In this document: one piece after another, positions 46,099-60,824 of the stretch
How the letters are laid out: every line of letters starts with the position of its first letter
Numbering within the stretch: the stretch's first letter is position 1
Assembly (NCBI RefSeq): GCF_028476545.1
Contig: NW_026731616.1
Span: forward strand, 649,001 to 713,000
Direction: 5' to 3'
Source of the DNA: Physella acuta
Taxonomy: Eukaryota > Mollusca > Gastropoda > Physidae
Length of the DNA: 64,000 nt
Notes under the pieces: generated by a model
Seen by the model: only the letters and a program-made list of their open reading frames with translations
The model's database searches: none
What the model was told of the DNA's origin: nothing
Position numbers and translations under genes: made by a program

Positions 46099-47495
46099 CA
46101 GGGGTCGGCAACCAGCGGCCCGCGAGCCGCATGCGGCTCTTTTGATGTCAGGATGCGGCTCTTCTGCTCCATGCACAAATATTAATAATTATTTTATTTT
46201 CGAAACTCTTAAAAATATTGTTCTGCAACATTCGGTGATGAACGATATACTAATAAATATAAACAATAAACACTCGCCATTCTGTTTGAATATTTCGTTA
46301 CTTCCTATTTTAATGTAGGGCACTATTTACTTCCTATTAAATTGTCCATCCCGAATCGAAATATTCAACTTCATGGTGGATATTACAAAGAAACTAAAAG
46401 AGCTAAATGTAAAACTGCAAGGACAGGAAAACCCAGCCTGTGAGTTGCTTGAAAAAGTTGATTGTTTCGAAAAAAAAACTTTTTTGTTGAAATCACAGAG
46501 AGCGATACATTACTTAATTTTGATAAATTAAAAAAAAAAATACCATGCTACTTTAAACATGAATTGCTTAGGCATTACAATAAACAAAATGAATGATAGA
46601 TTCCTGAGTGATTTGAGCAATTCGAAACAAATGCAAGTACTTTGACGTACATAGTAGATCGTCTTAACACAAAAACAAATGCGATCAACATTGAGCCCAT
46701 TGGAATGGATGCTGGTTCGCTTCAAATAAAATGGCTGGATTTGAAAACCAAACATTTCACGGAACTCAGGAGAAAGTTAGAAAATTTGGAGGTCCAGAAA
46801 AACATGCACGTTTCGCTGCACAACTGGACAGCTCTAAAATAAATGCCTCGAGTTGAGGCACTATTATGTGACGCATGGAATATTCTCCCGGGCCAAGATA
46901 CTACAATGAGGTAAAGACGTTAGCATTTTGAGTGCTGACGATCTTAGGGTCACTATATTTATGCGAGCAGGCGTTTTCTTGCATGAATAAAATAAAAAGT
47001 AAGAAGCCAACCAGTGTTTCTTCCGGGCATTTCTTGGGAGGAGCTACGCCCCCCCCCCCCGAAGAGTCTACCCCCCTCCCCGTACGAAATGGACTTTATG
47101 TAGAAAATATATACTTTTAACAGTGTCCGCCCCCTCGGAAATTTTAGTCCGTCCCCCGCGAAAATTTTAAGTGCTCCCCCCCCCCCCTCTTCGGACAAAA
47201 AGTCTGGAAGAAACACTGAAGCAAACTAACACATAAAAAAAATCTTAAGGCGTGCTTGAAACTGAAAACAAGATATGAGCCAGGATTTAAAAAAACTTTC
47301 AAAAAGCTTGCAAGGTCAAACTATAATTGTAAATATTATTCAATAATTATTGTTATATAATTTGATTACTGATTTTATTATTCTAGCAGAGCTGGTTAAA
47401 ATACTTAAATATGTTTTGTGCTAATCATGTGTATGTTTTTATATAAATAAATATTATTTCATATTAAAAGCTATTTATTTTAAACTATATATAGG

Positions 47496-47570
<75 letters not shown>

Positions 47571-47678
47571 CTAATAAAATATCATAATATTGAAATAAAA
47601 TGGCGGCTCTTTAAAAACTGGGAAATTTTATAAATTGCGACTTTTGGCTCTTCCGTCTCAAAGGGTTGCCGACCCCTG
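46099..47678 (+). pseudogene. hAT (Charlie-like) transposon copy c
   Basis: Ends CAGGGGTCGGCAACC and GGTTGCCGACCCCTG. Three readable stretches on the plus strand match hAT transposases of the GTF2IRD2/EPM2AIP1/SCAND3-like group. The first is VDITKKLKELNVKLQGQENP (46,375-46,435). Next is INIEPIGMDAGSLQIKWLDL (about 46,690-46,745). The last is the C-terminal dimerisation motif MLTILGSLYLCEQAFSCMNK (46,932-46,991), corresponding to the family's 'FGSTYLCEQLFS-M-x-x-NKSK'. A 207-bp MITE splits the coding region right after this motif, and the sequence beyond continues the transposase tail in decayed form. The zinc finger and catalytic region are missing, so this is a 1.58-kb internally deleted, inactive copy. 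Confidence 0.8.
47012..47218. mobile_element. 207-bp hAT-type MITE nested in copy c
   Basis: Ends CAGTGTTTCTTCC and GGAAGAAACACTG, with flanks AAGCCAAC and AAGCAAAC (8 bp, one mismatch). It lies inside the hAT transposase C-terminal region. Confidence 0.85.
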
Positions 47679-47679
47679 T

Positions 47680-49800
47680 TATAGCGGGCTAGATACGAGG
47701 GGTTCCGAGGTACCCGGGACTCGAAGATGAGACTCAGGTTAAAGCCGTCACATTGTTTTAAAAATTATGTCCCATAAATATAGGGAGCCAAAATTCATTT
47801 GTGTATTACATGATAGCGGCAAAGATCAAAATTATATAATTCTTAATTGTATAAATCATTCATTAAATAAGTTTAAAGTGTTTATACTTTTAATTAACAT
47901 CCATTCTTAAGTAGTCAATAAGTTAAGTTTATAATTTTTTAAAATATTACATACTTATTTTTTACGTTTAATGTACTGTATTATTTAAAACATTTTTTTA
48001 TCGTTATATGTTGTTTTGCTTGTCTTAGTTTGATAAAAGATTTTTTTTTAAATTTCGTTTAACAGTTATCTCCCATGTAATACATTTTTTTCTTAAATAG
48101 ATTAACAAATTGGTGATAATTCATTGCCGAATTACACGTTCTTATCAAATTACTTTATCTTAGACTATTAGATGAATCGCTTACTAGCATATTAAACTAA
48201 AAAAATGTGAGATAGGCCTACAAATTTTGTTACTATAGTAAAAGAAGAGCAGTAGCATCACAGCTCTGATTGAAAATCTTTTAAGTAAGGATCTATTGCG
48301 ATTGATCAGCACGATTGAGCAATCATTAAGTGATGCATGTACAATGGTTTGGCAACCCTAGACACTCATCATCGTTCAACTTTAAACAAAATGCTAAAGA
48401 TTCGTTTTATATAGTTGTATCATCATTATCTAGGTCAGTTACGTAGCGAGGTCGGGTGTCATCCGGTGCGGCACTTAATGGTGTCACCCCTTCAGAGTCG
48501 TAGCGACACTTCCCGGCGCCGGGGACGAACTTTCAATTTTCTATTTACACCCCTCCATCCCCGCCCCCTCAAACTTTAACTTTTGCACGAATCCCCCTCA
48601 AACTTTTGATTTACACTCCCCATCAAACTTTCGGTTTGCACCCCCCCCCCCCCACCCCTCCCAATCACCTTTGTCGGGGACTTTTTTACAATCGAATTAA
48701 TCACTTAATTAAGTGAAATTATCATTTTTCTCTATATATTGTGCTATTTTTTTGCCTTGGTGTCACCCCCCTAAATGGTGTCATCCGGTGCGGTACGCAC
48801 CCCCCACCCACCCACAAATATTTACATTGTGAATAATTTTGCCTACATTACTTTTTAAGCAAAACTGGAAATTCTTTATTACCATATAAATCAGATGTGC
48901 GTACATCTTGTTATTTACTTTAATGGAATAAAGCCGAGGCACTGAAGACATCACTGAAAGTCTGAAATATATCGATTAATCAAGCAGAACTTAAATGTGT
49001 AGAATACCATGATAAAAAATTTAAGAAGCAACTATGATATCCACACGAGTGGGGGTGGAAGATGGGGGGAGGGGAGGGGGGGTGTCGTCAGAGAAAAATC
49101 GACCTTTGAGGACGCGCGTCGACTGGGGGGTGGGGGTGTGGGGTTCGGGTCTATGTGACCGCCCACTTGTTGAATTTAACATCAAAATGCTTTCACTTAA
49201 AAAACTAAACAATACATTATAAAATTACATATAAAATGTATGAATTCAATTGCCTATAAATAGCATGTTATAAACAGCATTTAATTATTAAACAACAAAA
49301 AAGATCTACCTTCTTGCACACGTGTAAAATTTGAATTTAAAATTGTACTTTATAACATGACCCTAAATATATTTTAAAAGGATTATCAAACGTAGATTTT
49401 ACAATAAAAAACGAGGTTACTTTGTGGAGGATGAATGTCATATGGATTATCTCCCTTTTGTAAACTAATCAAGGGATGTAACTTGGAATCGAATCGCTAA
49501 AATAACAATTAAAAAATAGCATAGAAGTGCAATATTATATAATAAAACGCGTAATTAGTTATACAAAATGTTAAATTTAACATTTATGAAAATTATCAAA
49601 ATGTATCAAAATATTATTACTACATTGATCATTACTAAAAAACAATGTATTAAAAACTATAGCATTATTGTTAGTCCTATTAAAACAAGTTAAAATCATT
49701 CAAATCTATTATGTTTCGTGTTGTTGTAGTTTTTCAATATTTTTGGCTCCCCTATTTTGAGGGACACAATTTAAGATAGATACCGATTTGTTGGTTTTAG
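47680..49800 (+). repeat. Right-arm mirror: R1, GTAGCGA MITE, exon relic, R1
   Basis: Reverse complement of 36,691-38,806. The MITE is at about 48,438-48,815. Descriptions of the left-arm equivalents apply. Confidence 0.8.
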
Positions 49801-49802
49801 AC

Positions 49803-49916
49803 CAGGGGCCGGAAACCTTTTGAGACAGAAGAGCCAAAAGTCACATTTTTACAACATCTCCCACCTTTTAAAGAGCCACTAACATTTTAACTTCAATATT
49901 ATGATCTTTGATTAAG

Positions 49917-50004
<88 letters not shown>

Positions 50005-51222
50005 TGTGTGTATGTAGGTGTGTGTGTGTGTCTGATTGTCTTTTATACATTACTACACCTTTCATCTGATCGCCATGAAACTTTGAAAAGTTGTTGAGAA
50101 TACTCCTGGGGAAGTATCTGCAAAAAAAATGTCAAATTAGCAGGGGTGGCGCCCCGACAGGGCGCGATTCGGTTCATAAAAATAAAAGTCGATTGCGGAT
50201 TGACACCGTTCATCCGATCGTCATGGAACTTTTGAGAATAAATGAGGATAATCCAGAGTACATTTCTGCGAACAAATTTCTTATGGGCAGGGCCCGGGAG
50301 GATGATACATGGTTTGGCGCCCAGAGTTCCAGAGCAGGTATTTAGCACTTGGCGCCCTTTAATCTGGCGTCCTACTTAGCGGGCAAAGAGTGATACTGCA
50401 TTCAGCGCCAAAACTGCAACAAGCGCAGCCGCCAGCACTTCGTCGATTGCGCGACCCGAAGAGCCTACGAACTACGTTCGTTTTTTTTTTTAAAGCTATA
50501 CACTAAAAACACGATGGGCCACAATAATGGTTGACTTAATTTAATCAGGCGCACCCTCCGGTGCATTTGCCGCTCCGGCTTACCCGTGAGCACCATGGCG
50601 CCTACGTTTATTTTCGATACAATGGGTTGCTATAGCCGCTCACTAAATCGAATCAGGCGCATCCTCCGTCGTCTTTGCAGGGTGCAATTTGGCGCTATCC
50701 CTCGAGCCCTACGTGTCTACGTTAGTTTAAAGGAGCACCCTACAATATTGTTAATGCGGCACACGACACACGATGATTAAACCGTGCTAGGGGCTGTACT
50801 TGGCGCTCCTGCGGTTTTGCAATCGGGTTCACAAGAGCGCCACTTTCCGTCTCCGACACTTAGGCGTTGAGTGATTAACGGTGATATCACGGTGAGTGAT
50901 TAACTTACACTCATGGCTTTCATACAGCACGCCCCATGGCGAGCTGGGTTGTAGATTAGGTAAACCCTTGCCCCTATAAATATGATCCAAGCACAGGTAT
51001 TGTTTACATTTAAATAACTCAGTTTTAGAAAACAAGGAAGCACATTGAAAAGTGGAGTAACTAAATATTCTAATTATTATATCGTTCAGTAGCGAGTGTT
51101 GCAGCGTAATATTTTTTTGAGTTAAAAAAATGATTAAAGTTTGTGTATGGAGCTGAAGAGCCGCACATCGACATCAAAAGAGCCGCATGCGGCTCGCGAG
51201 CCGCAGGTTGCCGACCCCTGTT
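49803..51222 (+). mobile_element. hAT copy split by a Helitron, crossing the palindrome edge
   Basis: hAT left end at 49,803-49,915; (AT)n at 49,917-50,003; Helitron-family sequence to about 51,055; then hAT sequence resumes ('taactaaatattctaattat') and finishes 'gcaggttgccgacccctg' at 51,222. The last 164 bp lie outside the palindrome, so the right breakpoint coincides with the Helitron/hAT junction. Confidence 0.6.
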
Positions 51223-51460
51223 TTAGACCGAAACTCTCGAGTTCTGATCCAGCGAGTCTTTAAAGTCCAAGAGTCCAACTGACAGTGAGTGTCACCTGAC
51301 TCACGTTCTGGAAAACAGAGGCGTCAGGGTCTAGTACAGACTAAGCTATTGCCTCATGCCCAGGTGACTAAAACTGGTAAACTCTACTTCACCTGCATCA
51401 TGAGCCCTTAAGGACACATACGTGTACATCAGGGTGGATGCATTAAATTAAAACAAGAAT
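51223..51460 (+). repeat. SINE with R1-type neighbour lost
   Basis: 'accgaaactctcgagttctg' and the body 'gtgtcacctgactcacgttc' match 13,195-13,345. Confidence 0.6.
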
Positions 51461-51743
51461 ATATAGAGAGCATATCAGAGTAAATTTTGGATCCTTAATT
51501 AAATAAATGAATGTTCCCTATTGGCTTTCTTTTCAATGCTTACATAATACAATACTAGTTTTAAAAGCCAGCATTATAGCTATTTTTTTAATATATTTTT
51601 AATATGATTCATACGTAACGATTTTTACATTGGTCAGCACAATTAATCAAGTAAAAAATATCATCAGTCGTGTATTACGGTTTCTATCAGCGTGGCAAGT
51701 ATTTAAATTGGATACTCTACATATCAATGTTATTAAAGTTTGA

Positions 51744-51813
51744 TTCTCAAGAACACCGCCATCTCTGTCATTGTTTTTTTTTGTGTGTGTTGGGCTCTCT
51801 GCAGACCTCCCAG
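51744..51813 (+). pseudogene. SP2 signal-peptide exon relic
   Basis: 'aacaccgccatctctgtcat' then 'gggctctctgcagacctccc' parallels the 15,880 (minus) relic. The start codon is altered and the donor reads GATGAG instead of GTGAGT. Upstream sequence 'tttctatcagcgtggcaagt' is also shared with 16.0 kb, so the promoter region was duplicated too. Confidence 0.4.
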
Positions 51814-51867
51814 GATGAGTTCCAGAACTAAATCTACCTCTTTAAGGTTGACTGCCCTTTATTATAA

Positions 51868-52329
51868 TTGTACAATGTAAATATTTTGCACTGTAATATA
51901 ATGATTATTTTGAAAAAAATATATACTTTACGATTTATTATGAATTCTAATCTACATGTATTAGAAATGCGTTTTGTTGTTGAATATGTATTTGCTGCTG
52001 GGTTAATCAATCTAATTACTTTGCGTTAATTACTATTTTAGATCCAAAAGTACTGGTGACGGGGGAGGGGGGATGTTTTAAAACGTCAGTGGATTCAGCT
52101 AACTGTGTTGGTTTTGTTGTGATTGTTGGGGAAATAATTACACTATTAATACAGATCTGTAACTGTCTACACATTTAATTGTCATTTTTAAATTCAACCA
52201 CATCAATAATTTCGTTAGTATATTGTATAATAATAATAATTATTGCTTAATGCAATCTGTTTTTGCCAACAACTATGTCTACATTTAGACTTTAATATAT
52301 TATTGTCATACATGCTAAAATATCAAAGC
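51868..52329. repeat. Duplicate of 356-838
   Basis: Same flank as at the left of the window, leading into the second piggyBac fragment. Confidence 0.6.
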
Positions 52330-52965
52330 TTAAAGAAGGTTCGTAGAAGCGGAGTTTATATAAAAACTTCGTTAAAATCTAAATAACAAATGCACCATCT
52401 ACCTGTTCCCACGATATCATTGAAGGCCTAGGGTTGGGGCCCATAGCTATCAAAATAGCAAAACATTTCAACAACTCTGGTCTCATTACTGGTTGCAATG
52501 TATAGTAGACTGAATTTATTACCTGAGCTGAGGAAATACTAATTTCCCCCTAGCATACTCTTATATTAGCTAATAATAGCTCAATGATCTGGTCATTCAA
52601 TAAAGTGAGCAGGCAATCTAGCTCAGTTAACTCGGATGTTATTTTATCCGTGTTTACGTCATGGGATTCGTGGCGAACAAAACGAAAGTTGTTTCGTGCT
52701 GCCCTTCATGTATTTCTTTCCAAATAAAATTAGTAGTACTAGTGGCAGTGGCAGGACAACAGACAGTTACAGGCTCATCCTGTACTGTTACATTAGTATT
52801 AGTACTAGCAGCATAAGCACCAGCTTTCCTTGTTTTAGGCATGGGTCCCTTACCCTTCCCTGCATAGGGTGTGCCACACCCACTTGTGTTGTTATCACAA
52901 TCACAATCACTATCAGTATCACCACTACATCTATATATATATATATCACTCTCACGGTCCTTTGC
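52330..52965 (-). pseudogene. piggyBac-like fragment, second copy
   Basis: Homologous to 839-1,489, including CGTPYAGKGKGPMPKTRKAG and the sequence encoding the LMG-x-x-x-x-PRP region. It carries frame-disturbing indels absent from the first copy, and the N-terminal side diverges past 52,965, where an AT run replaces the Ser-rich stretch. Inactive. Confidence 0.65.
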
Positions 52966-53349
52966 GAATTGCGTGAAATAAGTGTATGTATATTCGTTGG
53001 ATTCATTAATTCTGATATGATTGTGATACAAGTGTGCCGAAATTGGTAAGTTGTTTTTTTTTGTAAACTTACCCCTGTGATTTCCCTATATATGGACCAA
53101 CATATCGGCAACAAATAATTGGTTACATCGTGTATTTCATTTTAGCCTATTGTATGTACCTAAGAATATTTATTAGAAACTTAAAAAGTCGAAAATAATT
53201 ACATATTTATTTTATATTAAAACAAGCCTGTAATTGTAGTTTGTTATTTATAAAACGTGTCGGCTTATTGTCTTGTCGGCCTTTTGACAGTGGGCCTTTT
53301 GTCTTGTCGGCCTTTTGTCCGGATCCCGCCTAACTCAGATGCTTACTAT

Positions 53350-53775
53350 CTAAATAAATATTTCTCTTCTTGGATACCCTAAAAAACACCAAGCTGTAAG
53401 CGCGCCTAGAAGCCCCCTCGCCCCCTCTCTTCCTCTAGGCATATCCTTACCAACCCCACCCTCACATGGTCTGGCGAGGTGTGGTTCACGCTAAATGTTT
53501 ACAATCGTATAGCCGGTTTAGTGACGGCTATTAGGGGCAGATAATTTAGTTTGAAATGGTTTTAAAATTAGGGGAGTTAACTAAGAAGAGTCTGCTTGCA
53601 CGGGGATGGGGGGGGGGGGGGGAGGAGGAAAGGGTTGGGGGAAATGAGGAGGTGTCATCGTCCTTAACGAGCTACTGATAGTGTTTTTTTTTTTTTTTAA
53701 ATATTTTCATTGGCAGCATTGGTACTGTCGAATTTACAAATTATGAATTACTGAGAAGTAAAAAATAAAACAACT
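53350..53775 (+). mobile_element. R2 element copy
   Basis: 'tctaaataaatatttctctt', core 'gtgacggctattaggggcag', end truncated near 'aaataaaacaactagtag'. It lacks the terminal hairpin. Confidence 0.5.
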
Positions 53776-53779
53776 AGTA

Positions 53780-54248
53780 GTAAAGAATCAGTGTAATAAC
53801 AACTAGTATTGTATGTAAAATTATTATAAACTCTACTGCATCCACAACACATTTCAAACTTAAATACCTAAAAAATCAGCAGTCTTAATTCTCCAGAACT
53901 ACGACACCACCTTACCATCAACTCCAAAAGTACGATATTTCATCACCTACCTTTTCATTTCTCTACAACCCATCCGATTTCACTACACCTACACCAAGAA
54001 TTAGACTATGAATTATCTCCCGTTTGAATATATATCAAGGACACTTACATGCTACAATGATATCAATTTGACCAGTAACTAAAATAAACCATCAGACAAG
54101 GACTTGCATTTAAAACATAGAACAACGATGTAAATTCCATCAAACTACACACTGAAATTATATTAAATAAACAACATAACATCATACGTTGTTTAAAAGC
54201 AAAAAACATAAGCTTCATTATCAAATTTATTCAGGCAATTTTGCTTGA
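53780..54248 (-). repeat. R1 body downstream of the 54.3 kb gene model
   Basis: On the minus strand, AT-rich DNA ends in 'caaacgggagataattcata', an R1 landmark. The motif 'agggatccagtaatag' inside the neighbouring exon suggests R1 starts within it. Confidence 0.45.
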
Positions 54249-54582
54249 TTATTCAAATTCTTTGTTGTCTTTGTTAAGTATGTCTATTACTGGATCCCTA
54301 AAATGGGCTATAACCTGTTTTAACATCCTTTGTTTGAATTTTTTAATCATACTTTTTCTCCATTGATCCTCTACGTTTTCTGTTTTTACCCTGCGGTGTC
54401 CATCTGAGAACAACCCTAGCGAATGCCTGCATTCATTCTTAGCACATAGCCCAAACATTGTCTTGGTTATAAATAATTGACAACTTACCTGCTGTGCGGC
54501 CTATCTTTTTCATCGTCAAATGTAATTGTAATACACATTCAGACATAACAGGTACAATGCCTATGTTAAACCAAAGTTTCAT
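54249..54582 (-). CDS. Possible two-exon small protein, R1-derived tail
   Basis: Exon 1 (54,582-54,489) begins MKLWFNIGIVPVMSEC and ends GCAG|GTAAGT in phase 1. An 85-nt intron ends at 'ctagggttgttctcag'. Exon 2 (54,403-54,249) reads DGHRRVKTENVEDQWRKSMI, then a basic helix-rich stretch (KKFKQRMLKQVI) and AHFRDPVIDILNKDNKEFE before TAA. Predicted length is 82 residues. The N-terminus is only weakly signal-like, and the C-terminal HFRDPVI overlaps the R1 hairpin motif AGGGATCCAG, so the end may be exapted repeat. Exon 1 phase agrees with the peptide family, but there is no Cys motif. Could be chance. Confidence 0.35.
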
Positions 54583-54777
54583 TGGATAGATAATGCTTGT
54601 ATTTTTAGTTTAAGTGTTTTAGATGTGTATCAAAAATGCTGAAGTTGCTATAACTACTATATGTCGGCCGGTTAAAAAACCACAGATATGATAAAATATC
54701 TGACAAATGTGGAAGTTATAATGGTATTTAAGCCAGAATTAACCAGACGTTGTTTGTAATTGTTTGGTAAATTGAGA

Positions 54778-54840
54778 ATGAAATATGTCATATCTGTCAC
54801 AGTTCTTGTGGTGTTGGGCTTGTTGCAGGAATCTACCTAA
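54778..54840 (+). pseudogene. SP2 signal exon with intact start
   Basis: MKYVISVTVLVVLGLLQEST then stop. The hydrophobic core equals the SP2 relics at 15.9 and 51.7 kb. Compared with them, about 27 bp including the donor is missing, so the exon cannot splice in the family manner. A 20-residue secreted or membrane micropeptide is conceivable but unsupported. Confidence 0.35.
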
Positions 54841-55229
54841 TTTAAGGTTGGCTGTATTTAAAATGTTAATATTCTTTAATTATTCAAATTTGCTTTTTGA
54901 AAAAAAAAGTTTACGACTGTTCTAGATTCCAGCCTACATGTGCAATATTAAATCCTTTAGGAGAGGTTGAAGAATATGAAAGGAATTTAATAAGAAGATT
55001 AATTTGCGATAAAAAGTATTTTAGATACAATTGTTACTCTATGTGATATTGCATACGATGTAATAATAAAAAAAATAAAAAAAACCACAACGAATACTAA
55101 TTTATTTGATCTTAACATTGATAATGAAGCCTTCTCCATTTTTAGAGCATGGCAATTAGTCAACGTAGATCTATTTAAATATACATTTAGCTTAATTAGT
55201 AAGCGGACAATCTTTAATTGAAGGATCTT

Positions 55230-55860
55230 GAGTTTGTTAAGAACATTGGATAACCAATGAGTTATGTCCCAGTAAAAAAAAATAGTAAAACGTAAAAACA
55301 TAACTTAAGGGAAATAACTTTTGTATGAATAGCGTTATTTATCAAACATAACTAAGACATGTATTAAAACAAAACAAAAATACTCTGTAGATGTTATTAC
55401 ATGATAACTAAAACTAACTATTATATGTATTTTTAAATTCTTGTCAACACAATAAATGTAACAATTTGCTTACTCAACAGAGTATGTTGCTTGTAAGAGT
55501 AAACACATTATATTTATAAGAATATACATTTATACAAATTAGTTAAATTTCATTTCAATGCACTGTTAAACCAAACTTTTAATGTAATTTCTGGATCCCT
55601 TGTAATTGAGGGACACAAAATAAATAAAAAAAATTAAAGGGCATAATTAAGCGGTATGTCAGTGCAATTAACACGTCTCCAAGTATTGAAGATGCGATAA
55701 TAGAGATAAAATATCAGTGAATTAGTTTATCGAAAAAGAAATGTTGTTCTGTGCAACGAATAACAAATTCAACACGTAGGCCTACACCTACTCTATTTAT
55801 CGAAATGTAAAATTTACGAACTTAAACCTTTAATGTAGTAATGACGTCAGTTATCCCCAA
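55230..55860. repeat. R1 copy
   Basis: 'gggacataactcattgg'-like start, 'atttctggatcccttgtaat' hairpin, and 'cacgtaggcctacacc'. AT-rich, no gene. Confidence 0.5.
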
Positions 55861-55944
55861 TAAACAGTGCACGAGGACCATGTTTTATCGATCCATGTGG
55901 ATTTCTACGCTGTTTAGCTTGTAGGTAAGTCGCCATTGTATTCT

Positions 55945-56165
55945 ACTCTAGTCAAGTACACACATTGAGCGTGTATTCTACTCTAGTCGAGTACACACAT
56001 TGAGCGTGTATTCTACTCTAGTCAAGCACACACATTGAGCGTGTATTCTATTCTAGTCGAGCACACACATTGAGCGTGTATTCTACTCTAGTCGAGTACA
56101 CACATTGAGCGTGTATTCTACTCTAGTCGGGTACACACATTGAGCGTGTATTCTACTCTAGTCGA
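55945..56165 (+). repeat. 35-bp minisatellite, about 6 copies
   Basis: Unit 'gtattctactctagtcgagt' plus 'acacacattgagcgt'. It follows directly on a GTAG|GTAAGT sequence at 55,924. Confidence 0.9.
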
Positions 56166-56179
56166 GTCAAAGTACGGTC

Positions 56180-56440
56180 AAAGTACAAAGTACTGCGAAT
56201 GTATTCATCGGCAGGCCTGTTCGCGTCTTGGCCGGCTGGCTTGGTTAATGTCCGAAGTGCTTCAAATTTGACATGATATTTCGACCTTAAATGCTAGGCA
56301 ATTTGCGAACTGGCCATGAAGCCCTGGCCAGTTATAAATAGATAGTCACCTACTGGATAATTGGAAAAATGTATAGGCCTATATTGTTGACACTTACTGA
56401 CTAGCTTTATAATGTATAAGCCTACATTGTTTAATACTTT
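56180..56440. other. Ginger-subterminal-like remnant and spacer
   Basis: 'tacggtcaaagtac', 'tcttggccggctggcttgg' and 'actggccatgaagccctggc' weakly recall the Ginger-like ends at 4.5 and 6.0 kb. No intact end. Confidence 0.3.
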
Positions 56441-56852
56441 ATCAGTACAATGTGGATGTGTGGCCAGTACAATGTGGACGTGTGGCCAGTACAATGTGGA
56501 TGTGTGGACAGTACAATGTGTACATGTGGCCAGTACAATGTGGACGTGTGGCCAGTACAATGTGGATGTGTGACCAGTACAATGTGGATGTGTGGCCAGT
56601 ACAATGTGGATGTGTGACCAGTACAATGTGGATGTGTGGCCAGTACAATGTGGATGTGTGGCCAATACAATGTGGATGTGTGGCCAGTACAATGTGGATG
56701 TGTGGCCAGTACAATGTGGATATGTGGCCAGTACAATGTGGACGTGTGGCCAGTACAATGTGGATGTGTGGCAAGTACAATGTGGATGTGTGGTCAGTAC
56801 AATGTGGATATGTGGCAAGTACAATGTAGACGTGTGGCCAGTACAATGTGTT
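56440..56852. repeat. 22-bp satellite, diverged subfamily
   Basis: About 18 copies of 'tgtggccagtacaatgtggatg', sharing 17 of 22 positions with the 9.35 kb unit. Open frames on both strands are artefacts. Confidence 0.95.
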
Positions 56853-57639
56853 TGAAAATCAAGTAAAAATTAAATTCAAGGGAAATAACTGAACTAATTA
56901 ATTAAAACAAGCAAGTATAACATAACACAACGACGCAACTTTAAATACACTGAAATATAAAACATTTTAGGTCATTATGAAGAATTGACGAATTGTGATC
57001 ACTTTTATATTACAACATCTTTAACTTTATTAGTATTTGAAAAAGGAACACGTTAACTTATTATTAGCTTAGTTTGGAAAATAAAGGTTACTTTGCATCA
57101 TTGCAACATTTAATCTGTGATTATTGCTGTGGTTTTGGATCCCTAAAAAAGAAGGGGATATCAATTAATATTAAAATAGTACAACAATATTTATTCTAAT
57201 ATATCTATATTGACAATGTCTTTATATTGTGGAAATATGTTCTCATTGAATTAGAAAAATGGATGATGTTTCTAACCATGCTAGTCGACAACGTGTATTT
57301 TTTAGTTATTTTCGGTAAAACTTCAATTTTTCTTGAGAGAAAAATTAAGAATTAAGCTTTTTTTTTTACTAAAGAAATTTATAAAAATGTTATACGATAC
57401 TAATGGTCATACAATACTTCGCATGATTAACTAAGTTTAAAATTAATACGTCACACGGCGTTGAAGCGCAAATCGTTGTAATAGTATAGGGCATAGGGGT
57501 AAAAAAGGTCTATACAAATCGATGCGAGGATGCTCATCGAGCTACAAAATCATGTATTCTTCTTTTACCAATATAAAAACAAACAACATATTATTGTTGA
57601 ACTTAAGTTAAACTTTCAAACTAAACCATTTGTATTAGT
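56853..57639. repeat. AT-rich spacer with an R1 terminus
   Basis: 'gttttggatccctaaaaaag' at 57,135 is an R1 end. The remainder is AT-rich without recognised features. Confidence 0.4.
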
Positions 57640-57753
57640 ATACGCTCAATTTTTATGAGAAAACGAAGTGGTGGAAAGTAACGAGAACGAACATAAACCT
57701 CAAGTTCATGCAGTTTGAATAGCTAATGAAAGCTAAGATATTGACGGAGAAAG

Positions 57754-57821
<68 letters not shown>

Positions 57822-58050
57822 CGTTTAGAGAAGCAAGGCACATCGATGATGAAGATGACTTTCGAGTAGATATATTTAGCCAAACTGAGATAGATAATTT
57901 ACTGCGACAATAGTGCAAACCATCGACAGCGTAACAGAAACTCCCCATAGAGACCAAAGACACTGAGTCAATAATGACAACAGTGATAGGGGAGAATTAA
58001 GATAAGGTTCAACATTGTAAGGAAACTTACATACAAGACGTACATGCTAA
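57640..58050 (+). repeat. R5 repeat with coding-like segment and (CA)n
   Basis: The plus strand reads FREARHIDDEDDF then RVDIFSQTEIDNLLRQ, parallel to 17.6-17.9 kb (minus). A (CA)n run at 57,758-57,820 has grown within it. The tail 'attgtaaggaaacttacata' recurs at 12,430 and 59,840. Broken in both copies. Confidence 0.45.
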
Positions 58051-60146
<2,096 letters not shown>

Positions 60147-60824
60147 GTCTCGGTCGCAAACCGTCTAACTCAAAAAATTTCGATTTACTTTTTTTTACAC
60201 AAATCAAAAGCCAGTATGATTCCACATAATGCCTGAATATATTAGAGAAATCTGTAGAATGATTATCGAGATATAATCATTTGAACAAACCGCCTATTAT
60301 TTCAAGCGCTAAAAATCTCGGCGCAAAACGAATATCGCTATATTTGTCTGGTCGGAAACGCAGTCGCTCGCCGCTATCACACAATTTTACAGCACAGCAG
60401 TCACAGTAATTATAGCTAAAGATATTTGATTTAAATATGTTCAGATATTCTATTACATTTTATAATTTTAAAGAATAATAAACAAATAGTATTTGCTTAA
60501 TATAGCCTATTTCCAGATTTTCAATAACCAAACTGATTTGTTTACAATTTTTTAGGCTAACACAATGCTTTGAAACTAGATCTTTATTCTAGAATCTAAA
60601 TATCAATCAAAACAATATTATTCGAATTATATTTCCACATTAAGATTGTGCAATAAATTTAATTATTGTTAATTCACTACTAGCTTTAGATTGAGGGTTT
60701 AGCTACGTGTTAAGAAATGTTTATATGGTAGGTTACAAAATGTTTGGCGTATATGTTCAACGACATGGTTAGTTGTCTTTAGTAAATGCTTTTATGATTA
60801 ATTTTTCAACAGAGAAACACACAC

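Noticed and set aside
55900-55930. Possible first exon MWISTLFSL before GTAAGT
   Set aside because: The frame meets TAG right at the donor and a minisatellite follows; no second exon.
56294-56866. Open frames of 76-176 codons rich in HPHCTGHTSTLYW-type repeats
   Set aside because: Translated 22-bp satellite.
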